From: Candidatus Aerophobetes bacterium Ae_b3b | GTDB lineage: Bacteria; Aerophobota; Aerophobia; Aerophobales; AE-B3A | Assembly: GCA_005223085.1 (NCBI GenBank) | Contig: NJBP01000022.1 | Location: 1 to 32,050, forward strand | Direction of reading: 5' to 3' | Length of the DNA stretch: 32,050 bases | Part shown: positions 23,613 to 30,368 of the stretch, in pieces | Numbering within the stretch: the stretch's first letter is position 1 | Layout of the letters: each line of letters starts with the position of its first letter | Made by a program: the position numbers and the translations under genes | The notes under the pieces: generated by a model | Seen by the model: the letters and a program-made list of their open reading frames with translations, nothing else | The model's database searches: none | Told to the model about the DNA's origin: nothing

Positions 23613-24578
23613 TCAGGTTCTAGCCAGAACTAACAGAATTATTCCCATCACTCCCATAATCAATCCAGCAAACATCTTAGTTCTTTGTTGTCTAATGGAG
23701 ATTTCCTTTAGCACCAGACTAGAATAGACAACGGTGACGATGGTATTGAGATTAGCTATAGGCCAGGCTGTGGCCATCCCGAGAAGTTTTAGACTACTGG
23801 CCAGGCTAGCAAAAGCCACCACCCATAGTAGCCCGGCAAGCATAGCCAGCAAATGGTCCTTTCGAGAAACCTTGGTCCAGCCTTTGTCTTTACCTATAAT
23901 AAAGTAGCAGGCTAGTGCTCCTACCAATGTGCCCTGTCCCATGACCATAAAATAGGGCCAGACCGAATCCATACTTTCCATAACTAACTTCCCTGGTATG
24001 CCAAATAGGCTGTAAAAAAGAGCAGCACTGAGGGCAAATCCAAATCCTACCACCGAATACTGACTAGCTTTTTTCAGTTTTGGTTTTATCAAATGAATTG
24101 GACAGGAGGACCTGGCCAGTCCGGTGACAGTAACTAATTTACCCAAAAGGATCGTTGAAAGAAGAACAAGTGCAGTGGCTCCTCCTAGTAAAACCAGGGG
24201 GAGTTTGTTTTGCCAGGAAAATTCTTTAAAGATAAAAACCCCGAAAATTACTCCCAGAATAACGGTAAGATTCTTCACGGGAGTTGCTCTTCCTACCCCC
24301 ACACAATCTACCGAATAGATGTAGCAAACAGTTCCCATACACCAGAGTAGTCCACTCAGATAAGAAAGTGCTATCTGCGGTAAAGAGATTGTCAGCCATC
24401 CGGGGAAGAAAACTCCACTAAGACTGGTGCAAATCGCAACAGTGATACACATTGTCAAGAGAAATTCCAGACTGGGAGAGGAAGCATACCGTCGGGGAGT
24501 GACATAGAGTCCAAAGAAGATAATACACAGAATGCCATACCCCAGGCCCGACCATAAGATATTACCCATACCTGGCAC
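23613..24578 (-). CDS. DMT-superfamily transporter, GRP sugar-porter type
   Basis: This 321-aa protein has ten predicted transmembrane helices and no soluble domain. The N-terminus (GYGILCIIFFGLYVTPRRY), SVDCVGVGRATPVKNLTVIL in the middle and WPIANLNTIVTVVYSSLVLK near the end fit the glucose/ribose porter (GRP/RhaT-like) branch of the drug/metabolite transporter superfamily. Substrate is not predictable. Translation could begin at GTG 24578 or ATG 24569. Neighbouring genes do not form an obvious pathway with it. Confidence 0.75.
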   Translation of the reverse strand: MPGMGNILWSGLGYGILCIIFFGLYVTPRRYASSPSLEFLLTMCITVAICTSLSGVFFPGWLTISLPQIALSYLSGLLWCMGTVCYIYSVDCVGVGRATPVKNLTVILGVIFGVFIFKEFSWQNKLPLVLLGGATALVLLSTILLGKLVTVTGLARSSCPIHLIKPKLKKASQYSVVGFGFALSAALFYSLFGIPGKLVMESMDSVWPYFMVMGQGTLVGALACYFIIGKDKGWTKVSRKDHLLAMLAGLLWVVAFASLASSLKLLGMATAWPIANLNTIVTVVYSSLVLKEISIRQQRTKMFAGLIMGVMGIILLVLART

Positions 24579-24634
24579 CTACACCCAACACCAGAACTTA
24601 GTTGCCTTCCTGTAAATTATTATACCATCCGATC

Positions 24635-24871
24635 TCAAGAACTTTCCAATATCCCCACTACCTTGAATTTTTCCAGGAGCTCTGGACCATGGGGTGCCTC
24701 AGCCAGAGAACCACTAAGCTCCTTTCCTGCGGAATGAAGTACCTGGTGTCTACCATCTTGCCAGAGAAAACTCTGGGAGACGTCGTATACCTTCCCCCTA
24801 TAAGCAACGTAGGTTCTAGTTCCGCCTTTGCCATCGTATTGGGCGAGTTCCTTTTTGGTAAATTTCCTCAT
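24635..24871 (-). CDS. Small cytochrome b5-like heme/steroid-binding domain protein
   Basis: This 78-aa protein consists of one cytochrome b5-type domain: FTKKELAQYDGKGGTRTYVA, YRGKVYDVSQSFLWQDGRHQ, and HSAGKELSGSLAEAPHGPEL. The tandem DGRHQ and APHG segments supply candidate histidines for heme. Small stand-alone members occur in anaerobes, some binding heme with one or two His ligands. It lacks a signal peptide, so it is cytoplasmic. It lies downstream of the DPS-like gene after a hairpin and may be read in part from the PerR-controlled unit. Confidence 0.75.
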   Translation of the reverse strand: MRKFTKKELAQYDGKGGTRTYVAYRGKVYDVSQSFLWQDGRHQVLHSAGKELSGSLAEAPHGPELLEKFKVVGILESS

Positions 24872-24912
24872 TTTGAAGGCTCCACTACATAACTAATTCA
24901 AAAAGGGAAGAG

Positions 24913-24944
24913 TAAGGGGGGTCCCTGGGCATGGACCCCCCTTA
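24913..24944 (-). terminator. GC-rich hairpin after the DPS-like gene
   Basis: TAAGGGGGGTCC (24913-24924) and GGACCCCCCTTA (24933-24944) form a perfect 12-bp stem with an 8-base loop, just past the DPS-like stop codon. On the minus strand the T-run comes only eight bases later (CTCTTCCCTTTTT), so it may act as a partial terminator or as a 3'-end stabiliser. Confidence 0.6.
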
Positions 24945-24952
24945 TGTCTTTC

Positions 24953-25504
24953 TTACCTTAGAAACTTGGAGACAAAGGGAGAAGTCTCACCTCTTCTCAG
25001 GAAGTGACCGGAAGGCCCCTCTCCCAAGAACTCGGAAAACCAGGATTCGTGCTCAATTTCTTCATTGAGGATCGCTTGAGACAAGTCGTAGGTTCGATGA
25101 TCCTTACCGGCAGTCAAATTGCAGAGGTGGGTATATCCCCGCACTGCGCATCTTTCTGCCTCCACCAGCACCCTGAGCATTGCCTGGATGTCCCTGGGGT
25201 CCTCTGGCAAGCTGGCGGGTGGACAGGCCGAGGTATCATGGAAAGACTTCATGTCCTCTGGCAGTTTCCCGTCGAGTTCGTAGATGCGGGGAACCAGAGC
25301 CTCAAAGTGATTGCGATCTTCAACGCGAGCAGTCTCAGCAATTTCTTTGATCGTCTCCCCCTCCAGTCCAATCAGGTTCACTCGCAGAATCGTGTAGTAA
25401 TAGTAGGTGGTGAGTTCGGCGGCAGCGTTCTTGACCAGAAGTTCCACTAGTTGGTCAAGGTTGACTCCTGCCTTTTCCACCACTTCCCGGGCTACTTTGG
25501 CCAT
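24953..25504 (-). CDS. DPS-like (DPSL/bacterioferritin-like) di-iron protein
   Basis: This 183-aa four-helix-bundle protein has di-iron ligands in LVKNAAAELTTYYYY (Glu30), ARVEDRNHFEAL (Glu62, His66), VEAERCAVRGYTHLC and LNEEIEHESWF (Glu149, His152). The cysteines at 119 and 128 beside the third helix recall the paired cysteines of DPSL proteins (thioferritins), which use hydrogen peroxide to oxidise iron and form Dps-sized cages. AAAGGAGG precedes the ATG. It lies in the leftward arm of the PerR locus with superoxide reductase, after a ferritin relic. A role in peroxide removal and iron storage fits the context. Confidence 0.8.
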   Translation of the reverse strand: MAKVAREVVEKAGVNLDQLVELLVKNAAAELTTYYYYTILRVNLIGLEGETIKEIAETARVEDRNHFEALVPRIYELDGKLPEDMKSFHDTSACPPASLPEDPRDIQAMLRVLVEAERCAVRGYTHLCNLTAGKDHRTYDLSQAILNEEIEHESWFSEFLGEGPSGHFLRRGETSPFVSKFLR

Positions 25505-25565
25505 AGTATTACCTCCTTTTTTAGGTTTCTGGCGTCGTCGCTGGCATGGTGAAGGTTCGAGTGCC

Positions 25566-25619
25566 CAGCTCGTGCTTGATCTATTCGTTCATCGCATCTT
25601 GCATCTTCTTGCCGATCAT
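25566..25619 (-). pseudogene. Ferritin N-terminus remnant
   Basis: An ATG at 25619 overlaps the superoxide reductase stop codon by ATGA, as in coupled genes. The frame reads [12 protein letters not shown], a TAG stop, then IKHEL, which is the standard beginning of bacterial non-heme ferritins (usual form NEQIKHEL) with the glutamine codon turned into TAG. After HEL the similarity ends; 15 more codons reach a stop just before the ribosome binding site of the DPS-like gene. About 150 residues of ferritin have been lost, so the gene is dead. Confidence 0.65.
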
Positions 25620-26002
25620 TGGTTCTCTCTTTCTTTCCATAACCCGTGCAGGTTGCAGTACTCACGGGCTGTAATTTTCTCAGGCTTGACATCAAACACC
25701 GCCTCCGGGGTATCTCCCGGCTTGAGAAACTGGCGGTAGGCTTTCTCTTTAGCTTCTAACTCTATCCACTCGATGTAGTGTTTCTCTTCCATGGGATGGG
25801 GGATGCTGCCCACTTTCACCTTAACTTTATTTTCCATTTTCTCTATTACTGGTAGATGTTTTTCCTGGCCCACATCCTCTCTCTTTTCTTCCATAAGCTG
25901 CATAGCCTCTCCGCAACAGACTAATTTTCCTACGCCTGTATGCAGAACCTCGACAATATTTCCACATACATTGCACTTATAGATCTGTTTTAACTTGGTC
26001 AT
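25616..26002 (-). CDS. dfx: Desulfoferrodoxin (2Fe superoxide reductase)
   Basis: This 128-aa protein reduces superoxide to hydrogen peroxide in the cytoplasm. The N-terminal desulforedoxin domain holds the FeS4 site Cys10, Cys13, Cys29 and Cys30 (YKCNVCG, VCCGE). The catalytic domain has EKHLPVIEK (Glu47, His49), [14 protein letters not shown] (His69, His75) and EYCNLHG (Cys116, His119), the full Fe(His)4Cys set. The start at 26002 is preferred over an upstream ATG at 26047 because GGGGG lies just before it and the family begins here. It is the main gene of the leftward PerR-controlled unit; electrons would come from a rubredoxin. Confidence 0.95.
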   Translation of the reverse strand: MTKLKQIYKCNVCGNIVEVLHTGVGKLVCCGEAMQLMEEKREDVGQEKHLPVIEKMENKVKVKVGSIPHPMEEKHYIEWIELEAKEKAYRQFLKPGDTPEAVFDVKPEKITAREYCNLHGLWKERENQ

Positions 26003-26174
26003 CTTTTCCCCCTTCAATTTTTTCTCGTCCCAATTTAGTAGCAGCATACTTTCCCTCTTCTTTTTCTACTAAACCAGCCTCAAGCATTTCTCGAATACTG
26101 CTTCTTATCCTGAAAAGCGGTAATCCCGTGGATTTAGCGACTTCTTCTAAGGCGAGCGGTGAGGTTGATGAAAC
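25977..26174 (-). pseudogene. Winged-helix DNA-binding protein frame without a start codon
   Basis: A 65-codon frame contains [40 protein letters not shown] and [13 protein letters not shown], a typical small winged helix-turn-helix. It overlaps the start of desulfoferrodoxin by 26 bases. A good GGAGGG site lies nine bases before codon 1, but that codon is GTT; no ATG, GTG or TTG is available before residue 31 and an in-frame TAA lies eight codons upstream. Either the start was mutated, or a rare start codon is used, or there is a sequence error. It lies first after the divergent PerR promoter. Confidence 0.5.
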
Positions 26175-26190
26175 TTTCTTTTCCCTCCTC

Positions 26191-26247
26191 TTGACTTAAT
26201 TTTTTATTATATTATAATAATTATAAACTAATAATCGATATTGTCAA
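26191..26247. promoter_or_regulatory. Divergent promoters with a perfect PerR box
   Basis: Rightward promoter: TTGACT (26191-26196), 16 bases, TATAAT (26213-26218). Leftward promoter on the minus strand: TTGACA (26247-26242), 16 bases, TATAAT (26225-26220). Between and over both -10 boxes lies TTATAATAATTATAA (26212-26226), a perfect 7-1-7 match to the PerR box known from Bacillus subtilis. One bound dimer would block both promoters, so perR-rbr and the superoxide reductase unit should be induced together by peroxide. Confidence 0.85.
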
Positions 26248-26252
26248 GTGCT

Positions 26253-26690
26253 ATGAATGAAAAAATTGAGAGGCTGAAAAGAAAAGGAGTGGTCATGACT
26301 CTCCAAAGACTGGCTGTCTTAGAGTTTTTGGAGGGTAACACTAATCATCCTTCCGTAGAAGAGATCTACCGAAACTTGAAGAAAAAATATCCTACTCTGT
26401 CTCAGGCTACTATCTATACCAGCTTACAGGTCCTCAGAAAGACAGGAGAGATTCAAGAGCTAAGCATCAGAAAGGAAAAGACCTGTTTTGACCCGAACCC
26501 CAAACCCCACCACCATTTTTACTGCCAGGAGTGCAAAAAGATTTTGGATATTGAGATTAGCTGTCCAGTAGCTGAAAAACAATGGGTAGATGGACATAAA
26601 GTAAAAGAAGTACAAGCATACTTTTACGGAATTTGTAATTATTGCTTAAAAAAGACAAAAAATAAACGAAGGATAGGAGGTATTACATGA
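26253..26690 (+). CDS. perR: PerR-type peroxide-sensing repressor (Fur family)
   Basis: This 145-aa protein has the Fur-family winged helix (residues 15-70: [33 protein letters not shown]) and C-terminal metal sites. Counting from the ATG at 26253, His32, Asp80, His86, His88 and Asp99 occupy the positions of H37, D85, H91, H93 and D104 of B. subtilis PerR, each shifted by exactly five. Asp99 rather than Glu favours PerR over Fur. Cys91, Cys94, Cys128 and Cys131 form the structural zinc site. In the family, peroxide oxidises the sensing histidines and releases the repressor. A TTG four codons upstream is an unlikely start. The gene overlaps rubrerythrin by four bases and is controlled by its own box. 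Confidence 0.9.
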   Translation: MNEKIERLKRKGVVMTLQRLAVLEFLEGNTNHPSVEEIYRNLKKKYPTLSQATIYTSLQVLRKTGEIQELSIRKEKTCFDPNPKPHHHFYCQECKKILDIEISCPVAEKQWVDGHKVKEVQAYFYGICNYCLKKTKNKRRIGGIT

Positions 26691-27262
26691 AAACTCTAAA
26701 AGGAACAAAGACGGAAAAGAATCTCCTGACAGCCTTTGCCGGAGAGTCGCAGGCGAGAAATCGCTATACCTACTTTAGCTCTCAGGCACGGAAGGAAAGC
26801 TACCAGCAGATAATGGGTGTGTTTCTAGAGACCGCGGACAATGAAAAGGAACACGCCAAAGGACTCTTTAAATTCTTGGAAGGCGGGGAGGTAGAGATTG
26901 AGGCTTCCTTTCCTGCGGGTTTGATCGGAGATACAAAGGAAAATCTCAAGGCAGCCGCTGCGGGAGAAAACTATGAGCATACCAAAATGTACCCTGAGTT
27001 TGCTATTGTGGCAGAAAAAGAAGGTTTCCAGGAAATAGCCTCCGTATTCAGAGCAATAGCAGTTGCGGAAAGACAGCACGAGAAGCGGTATTTGAATCTC
27101 CTTGAGAATATGGAGAAGGATAGAGTTTTCAAGCGAGAAAGAGTGGTAAAGTGGAAATGCAGGAACTGCGGATACATACATGAAGGAACCGAAGCACCAG
27201 AGGAATGTCCAGCATGTGCGCATCCGAGAGAGTATTTTGAACTTCTGGGTGAGAATTATTAG
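26687..27262 (+). CDS. rbr: Rubrerythrin
   Basis: This 191-aa cytoplasmic protein reduces hydrogen peroxide to water using NADH-derived electrons passed through rubredoxin. The ferritin-like domain carries the di-iron ligands Glu20 ([11 protein letters not shown]), Glu53 ([10 protein letters not shown]), Glu94/Glu97 ([10 protein letters not shown]), Glu128 and His131 (AERQHEKRY). The C-terminal rubredoxin domain has [10 protein letters not shown] and CPACAHP (Cys158, 161, 174, 177). Length is standard. Its start overlaps the perR stop by ATGA, so the two are translated together and repressed by PerR. Confidence 0.96.
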   Translation: MKTLKGTKTEKNLLTAFAGESQARNRYTYFSSQARKESYQQIMGVFLETADNEKEHAKGLFKFLEGGEVEIEASFPAGLIGDTKENLKAAAAGENYEHTKMYPEFAIVAEKEGFQEIASVFRAIAVAERQHEKRYLNLLENMEKDRVFKRERVVKWKCRNCGYIHEGTEAPEECPACAHPREYFELLGENY

Positions 27263-27406
27263 AGGTGGCAATGTCGCCTAAAGTTGTGCACAAACAATAT
27301 AGTACGTAGATTTTAAGTTAGGTTAAATTGAAACGGTGAATGAAGGGGTAATTAGGAAGAGAATTGATTATTCTAGCAAAAAGAATGATAAAAAGCCAAC
27401 GTAGTG

Positions 27407-27808
27407 ATGGTTCCAACAGAACAAACAAAGCTACCCAGTAGTTTGAGTAGATGGGTATTGACTATTGCGGGAACCTTCTCTTTAGGGCTTGGGATTGTGG
27501 GGATACTTTTGCCTCTTTTGCCTACCACTCCTTTTCTCTTGCTTGCTGCTGCATGCTATGCTAGAAGTTCAGAAAGACTTAACAATTGGCTCTTAAATAA
27601 TCCCTGGTTTGGGAATTATCTTAGGAATTATTGGAAGGGCAAAGGGATTCCACTAAAGGTAAAGGTCCTATCCATTTCTTTTTTATGGATAACAATAGGA
27701 TATTCAGCCCTTTTTGTAGTTCAGATTCTTCTAGGCAAGATCATTTTGGTTATAATAGCTATTGGAGTTACTATACATATCCTCTCTATTCGGGTTTTAA
27801 AACGGTGA
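27407..27808 (+). CDS. DUF454 (YbaN family) inner-membrane protein
   Basis: This 133-aa protein has three to four transmembrane helices with the family signature GIVGILLPLLPTTPFLLLAA, then CYARSSERLNNWLLNNPWFG and a basic loop before the last helices. Function of the family is unknown. Translation may begin at ATG 27407 or at the GTG three bases before; no Shine-Dalgarno sequence is evident. It is a separate unit after rubrerythrin. Confidence 0.85.
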   Translation: MVPTEQTKLPSSLSRWVLTIAGTFSLGLGIVGILLPLLPTTPFLLLAAACYARSSERLNNWLLNNPWFGNYLRNYWKGKGIPLKVKVLSISFLWITIGYSALFVVQILLGKIILVIIAIGVTIHILSIRVLKR

Positions 27809-28029
27809 CAACAGGATGATAACAATGGTTAACAAATGTCCAGGAGCATCTAACATACGAATACTTACGATTAATAGGAAGATGGGAGAATTTTTTCCCA
27901 CTAGGTAAGGGTAACGACTGTGGGTTTAGGGGGTATAATAATCTAGGATCAAGCATATAACAGCGTGAATAATTCGGAAATGCGTTGGGTACGAACTTCA
28001 CAAAAAGCAAAAAAAAACGAGGTGATATC

Positions 28030-29253
28030 ATGAGTGAGGTAGGGGGAAAGGAAAATAAAAAACAGATGATTAAGGATTTGATCAGGAAGTTACATGCAGG
28101 AGCAAGACCTGATGAGGTAAAAGAGAAATTTAAAGAGGTTTTGAAAGGTATGGGGCCGGCTGATATATCCCGGATAGAAGAAGAACTCATAAAAGAAGGT
28201 ATGCCGAGGGAAGAAATTCACCGACTTTGTGATGTTCACATTGCCGTATTCAAAGAGTCGCTTGAAAGAGAAAAAACTTTAGCCTCACCGGGACATCCAA
28301 TCCATACCCTTATGGAAGAGCACAAAATTCTTCTTCAGTTTGCTGATAAACTGAAAAATGTGGTAGGTGAGATAAAGGGGGCTAAAGAGTTTGATTCCGT
28401 TAGGGAAAATATGAAACAATTAAACCATATTGCCGAGCATTTCAAGGAATCAGAAAAACATTATCTGCGGGAGGAAAATGTTCTCTTTCCTTATCTTGAA
28501 AAACATGGAATTACCCAACCTCCAGCAATTATGTGGTCTGAACATAATGAGATAAGGAAGAAAAAGGGGGAACTCTATCAACTTTTAGATACCCATAGAA
28601 GTATGAATTTTCAGGAGTTTACAAAAACACTTAGGGGTGTGGCCATCGCCATAGGGGATGTACTTTCAAGTCACTTTTACAAAGAGAACAACATCCTTTT
28701 TCCCACAGCATTGAAGGTAATTTCTGAAAACGAGTGGAGAGAGATCAGGGGGCAATGCGATGAACTTGGCTACTGCTGTTTTACACCTGAGCACGCAAAA
28801 GAAGTCGCCGAACCGGTAGGAAAGCCTGCATCCGAACCACCACCGGTGGAGAAGGGAAAAATCCTATTTGAAACAGGGGAACTCTCAACAGAAGAGCTCG
28901 AAACAGTTCTCAACACCTTACCTGTTGATATCACCTTTGTGGACAAAGAAGATGGAGTTCGGTACTTCAGCCAGTCCAAAGAGAGAATTTTTCCCAGAAC
29001 GAAGGCCGTTATTGGCCGTAAGGTTCAGCAATGCCATCCCCAAAGGAGCTTGCACGTAGTGGAGCAGATTTTGAATGATTTTAAGAAAAATAAGGGGGAT
29101 GCAGCAGAGTTCTGGATTAATTTAAAGGGACGGCTTATTTACATCCGGTACTTTGCCGTCCGCGATAAAAACGAAGAGTATCTCGGATGTTTAGAAGTAA
29201 CCCAAGACATCACCGATATAAAAAAGATTGAAGGAGAAAAAAGGCTATTATGA
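28030..29253 (+). CDS. DUF438-hemerythrin-PAS sensor protein
   Basis: From the ATG at 28030, chosen for the GAGGTGA before it rather than the ATG at 27985, the protein has 407 residues. Domains in order: a DUF438 helical domain (about 10-80, LIRKLHAGARPDEVKEKFKE), a hemerythrin HHE domain (about 85-230) with HPIHTLMEEH, HIAEHFKESEKHYLREENVL, WSEHNEI and HFYKENNILF as di-iron ligands, and a PAS-like domain (about 275-400, LPVDITFVDKEDGVRYFS). It has no kinase or output domain, so it may sense oxygen or NO and signal through a partner. It is cytoplasmic. A decayed frame follows with a start overlapping its stop. Confidence 0.88.
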   Translation: MSEVGGKENKKQMIKDLIRKLHAGARPDEVKEKFKEVLKGMGPADISRIEEELIKEGMPREEIHRLCDVHIAVFKESLEREKTLASPGHPIHTLMEEHKILLQFADKLKNVVGEIKGAKEFDSVRENMKQLNHIAEHFKESEKHYLREENVLFPYLEKHGITQPPAIMWSEHNEIRKKKGELYQLLDTHRSMNFQEFTKTLRGVAIAIGDVLSSHFYKENNILFPTALKVISENEWREIRGQCDELGYCCFTPEHAKEVAEPVGKPASEPPPVEKGKILFETGELSTEELETVLNTLPVDITFVDKEDGVRYFSQSKERIFPRTKAVIGRKVQQCHPQRSLHVVEQILNDFKKNKGDAAEFWINLKGRLIYIRYFAVRDKNEEYLGCLEVTQDITDIKKIEGEKRLL

Positions 29254-29547
29254 TGAAAACTCTCATCATCTATGAAAGACTAAAGCTCAAGACTCCCCGC
29301 CTAGTGTTAGGATCTTCGGGAAGGCATTGATAAATTTATGAATTGCTAAAATCCAGAACCATCAAGAGACGGAAAAAGGGCAGTCAGGATTCGAGTAATA
29401 GCTAGTGGCTTTGATTATCAGGGTTTTTCAAGGAGATATTCCTTTGGAGCCGACGGAAAACCCGTTGCAGCAGAGAAGTTCTTCGATCTTTTTGCCCTTT
29501 TAAGAGAAATAATGAGAATGTTAAAGTGTGAAGGAGTACTGAAATGA
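29250..29547 (+). pseudogene. Decayed cistron between the DUF438 and Mo-cofactor genes
   Basis: An ATG at 29250 overlaps the DUF438 stop codon and gives MMKTLIIYERLKLKTPRLVL plus six residues, ending at 29330; MKTLIIYE is a common opening of flavodoxin-fold proteins. From 29350 an open frame of 65 codons without start runs to a TGA at 29545-29547 that overlaps the next gene by ATGA; it contains VIASGFDYQGFSRRYSFGAD and AAEKFFDLFALLREIMRMLK. Coupled ends on both sides suggest one former gene, now broken. The identity of the second part is unknown. Confidence 0.4.
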
Positions 29548-30155
29548 AAATGCGAAGTTTGATGTTAGTTGTCAGTGGGATAGCAGCATTATCGGTAGCA
29601 GCTTTAAGTACTTCAGCCAGTGAGAGAATAAAGCTCACCCCCGAGATGTCCGAGAAGGAGATTGCTCGTTTGCATCCTAAGGACGTAGAGCCTTCGCTTC
29701 TGCCGCTTGACTCTATAGAAGAGCTCCATACAACTGGAACTCCTCAAGAGGTGAATGTCGCCACCTGGCGTCTAAGGGTAAAAGGAGAAAAAGTGAATGC
29801 CTCTCTTTCTCTTACGTATGAGGAGCTTTCGCAGATGGAAATGATAGAGAAGAAAGTTATCCTCATCTGTCCAGGATTTTTTGTGGATTATGCCGAATGG
29901 GAAGGAGTCCCTCTTTCCACCATATTTGAAAAAGCAAAAGTGGAAGAAGGCTACGAGACTATTACCTTTTATGCCCTTGATGGATACTCCAGTCGCTTTT
30001 CGCGGGAAGAGGTCGAGAATAACCTTCTCTTTCTGGCTTTGAAGGTAAATGGGGAAACGCTTCCCAAAGAACATGGGTTTCCAGTGAGACTGGTTGCCGA
30101 GGATATCTTGGGGGGACGATGGGTGAAGTGGATTTCCGCTATTGACTTGAAGTAA
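29544..30155 (+). CDS. Exported molybdopterin-binding oxidoreductase-like domain protein
   Basis: This 203-aa protein has a signal peptide (MKMRSLMLVVSGIAALSVAA, cleavage near residue 25) and one sulfite-oxidase-type Mo-cofactor domain: LTYEELSQMEMIEKKVILIC, with the likely Mo-ligand Cys109 in ICPGFF, then AEWEGVPLSTIFEKAKV, YALDGYSSRFSREEV and HGFPVRLVAEDILGGRWVKW. Stand-alone short forms of this domain occur in anaerobes. The signal peptide has no twin-arginine motif, which is unusual for a cofactor-loaded export protein, so it may bind something else or bind cofactor outside. AAGGAG before the ATG supports the start. Confidence 0.82.
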   Translation: MKMRSLMLVVSGIAALSVAALSTSASERIKLTPEMSEKEIARLHPKDVEPSLLPLDSIEELHTTGTPQEVNVATWRLRVKGEKVNASLSLTYEELSQMEMIEKKVILICPGFFVDYAEWEGVPLSTIFEKAKVEEGYETITFYALDGYSSRFSREEVENNLLFLALKVNGETLPKEHGFPVRLVAEDILGGRWVKWISAIDLK

Positions 30156-30368
30156 AAAGCGAATATGAGACAATAGTTCAGGCAGAATGCAGCATTTATG
30201 GTTCCTCAAAGAAAAAAATGACCCTACAAAGTCATGATGAGAAGACAAAAAATGATCTTTAAGACCAAAGAGAGACCACTGGAATTTTTTTACAGGGAAT
30301 CCCCAGTCCGAAATTATCCCTCGGCTCGACCAAGACATACAAACTGTTGAGATAGATAATATTCTACC

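Noticed and set aside
25530-25575. tRNA T-arm-like sequence GGTTCGAGTGCC
   Set aside because: No acceptor stem, anticodon arm or CCA end can be built around it; the bases belong to the ferritin relic and its spacer.
26825-27271. 148-codon minus-strand frame opposite rubrerythrin
   Set aside because: It is the antisense shadow of a clear rubrerythrin gene; its product has no plausible motifs.
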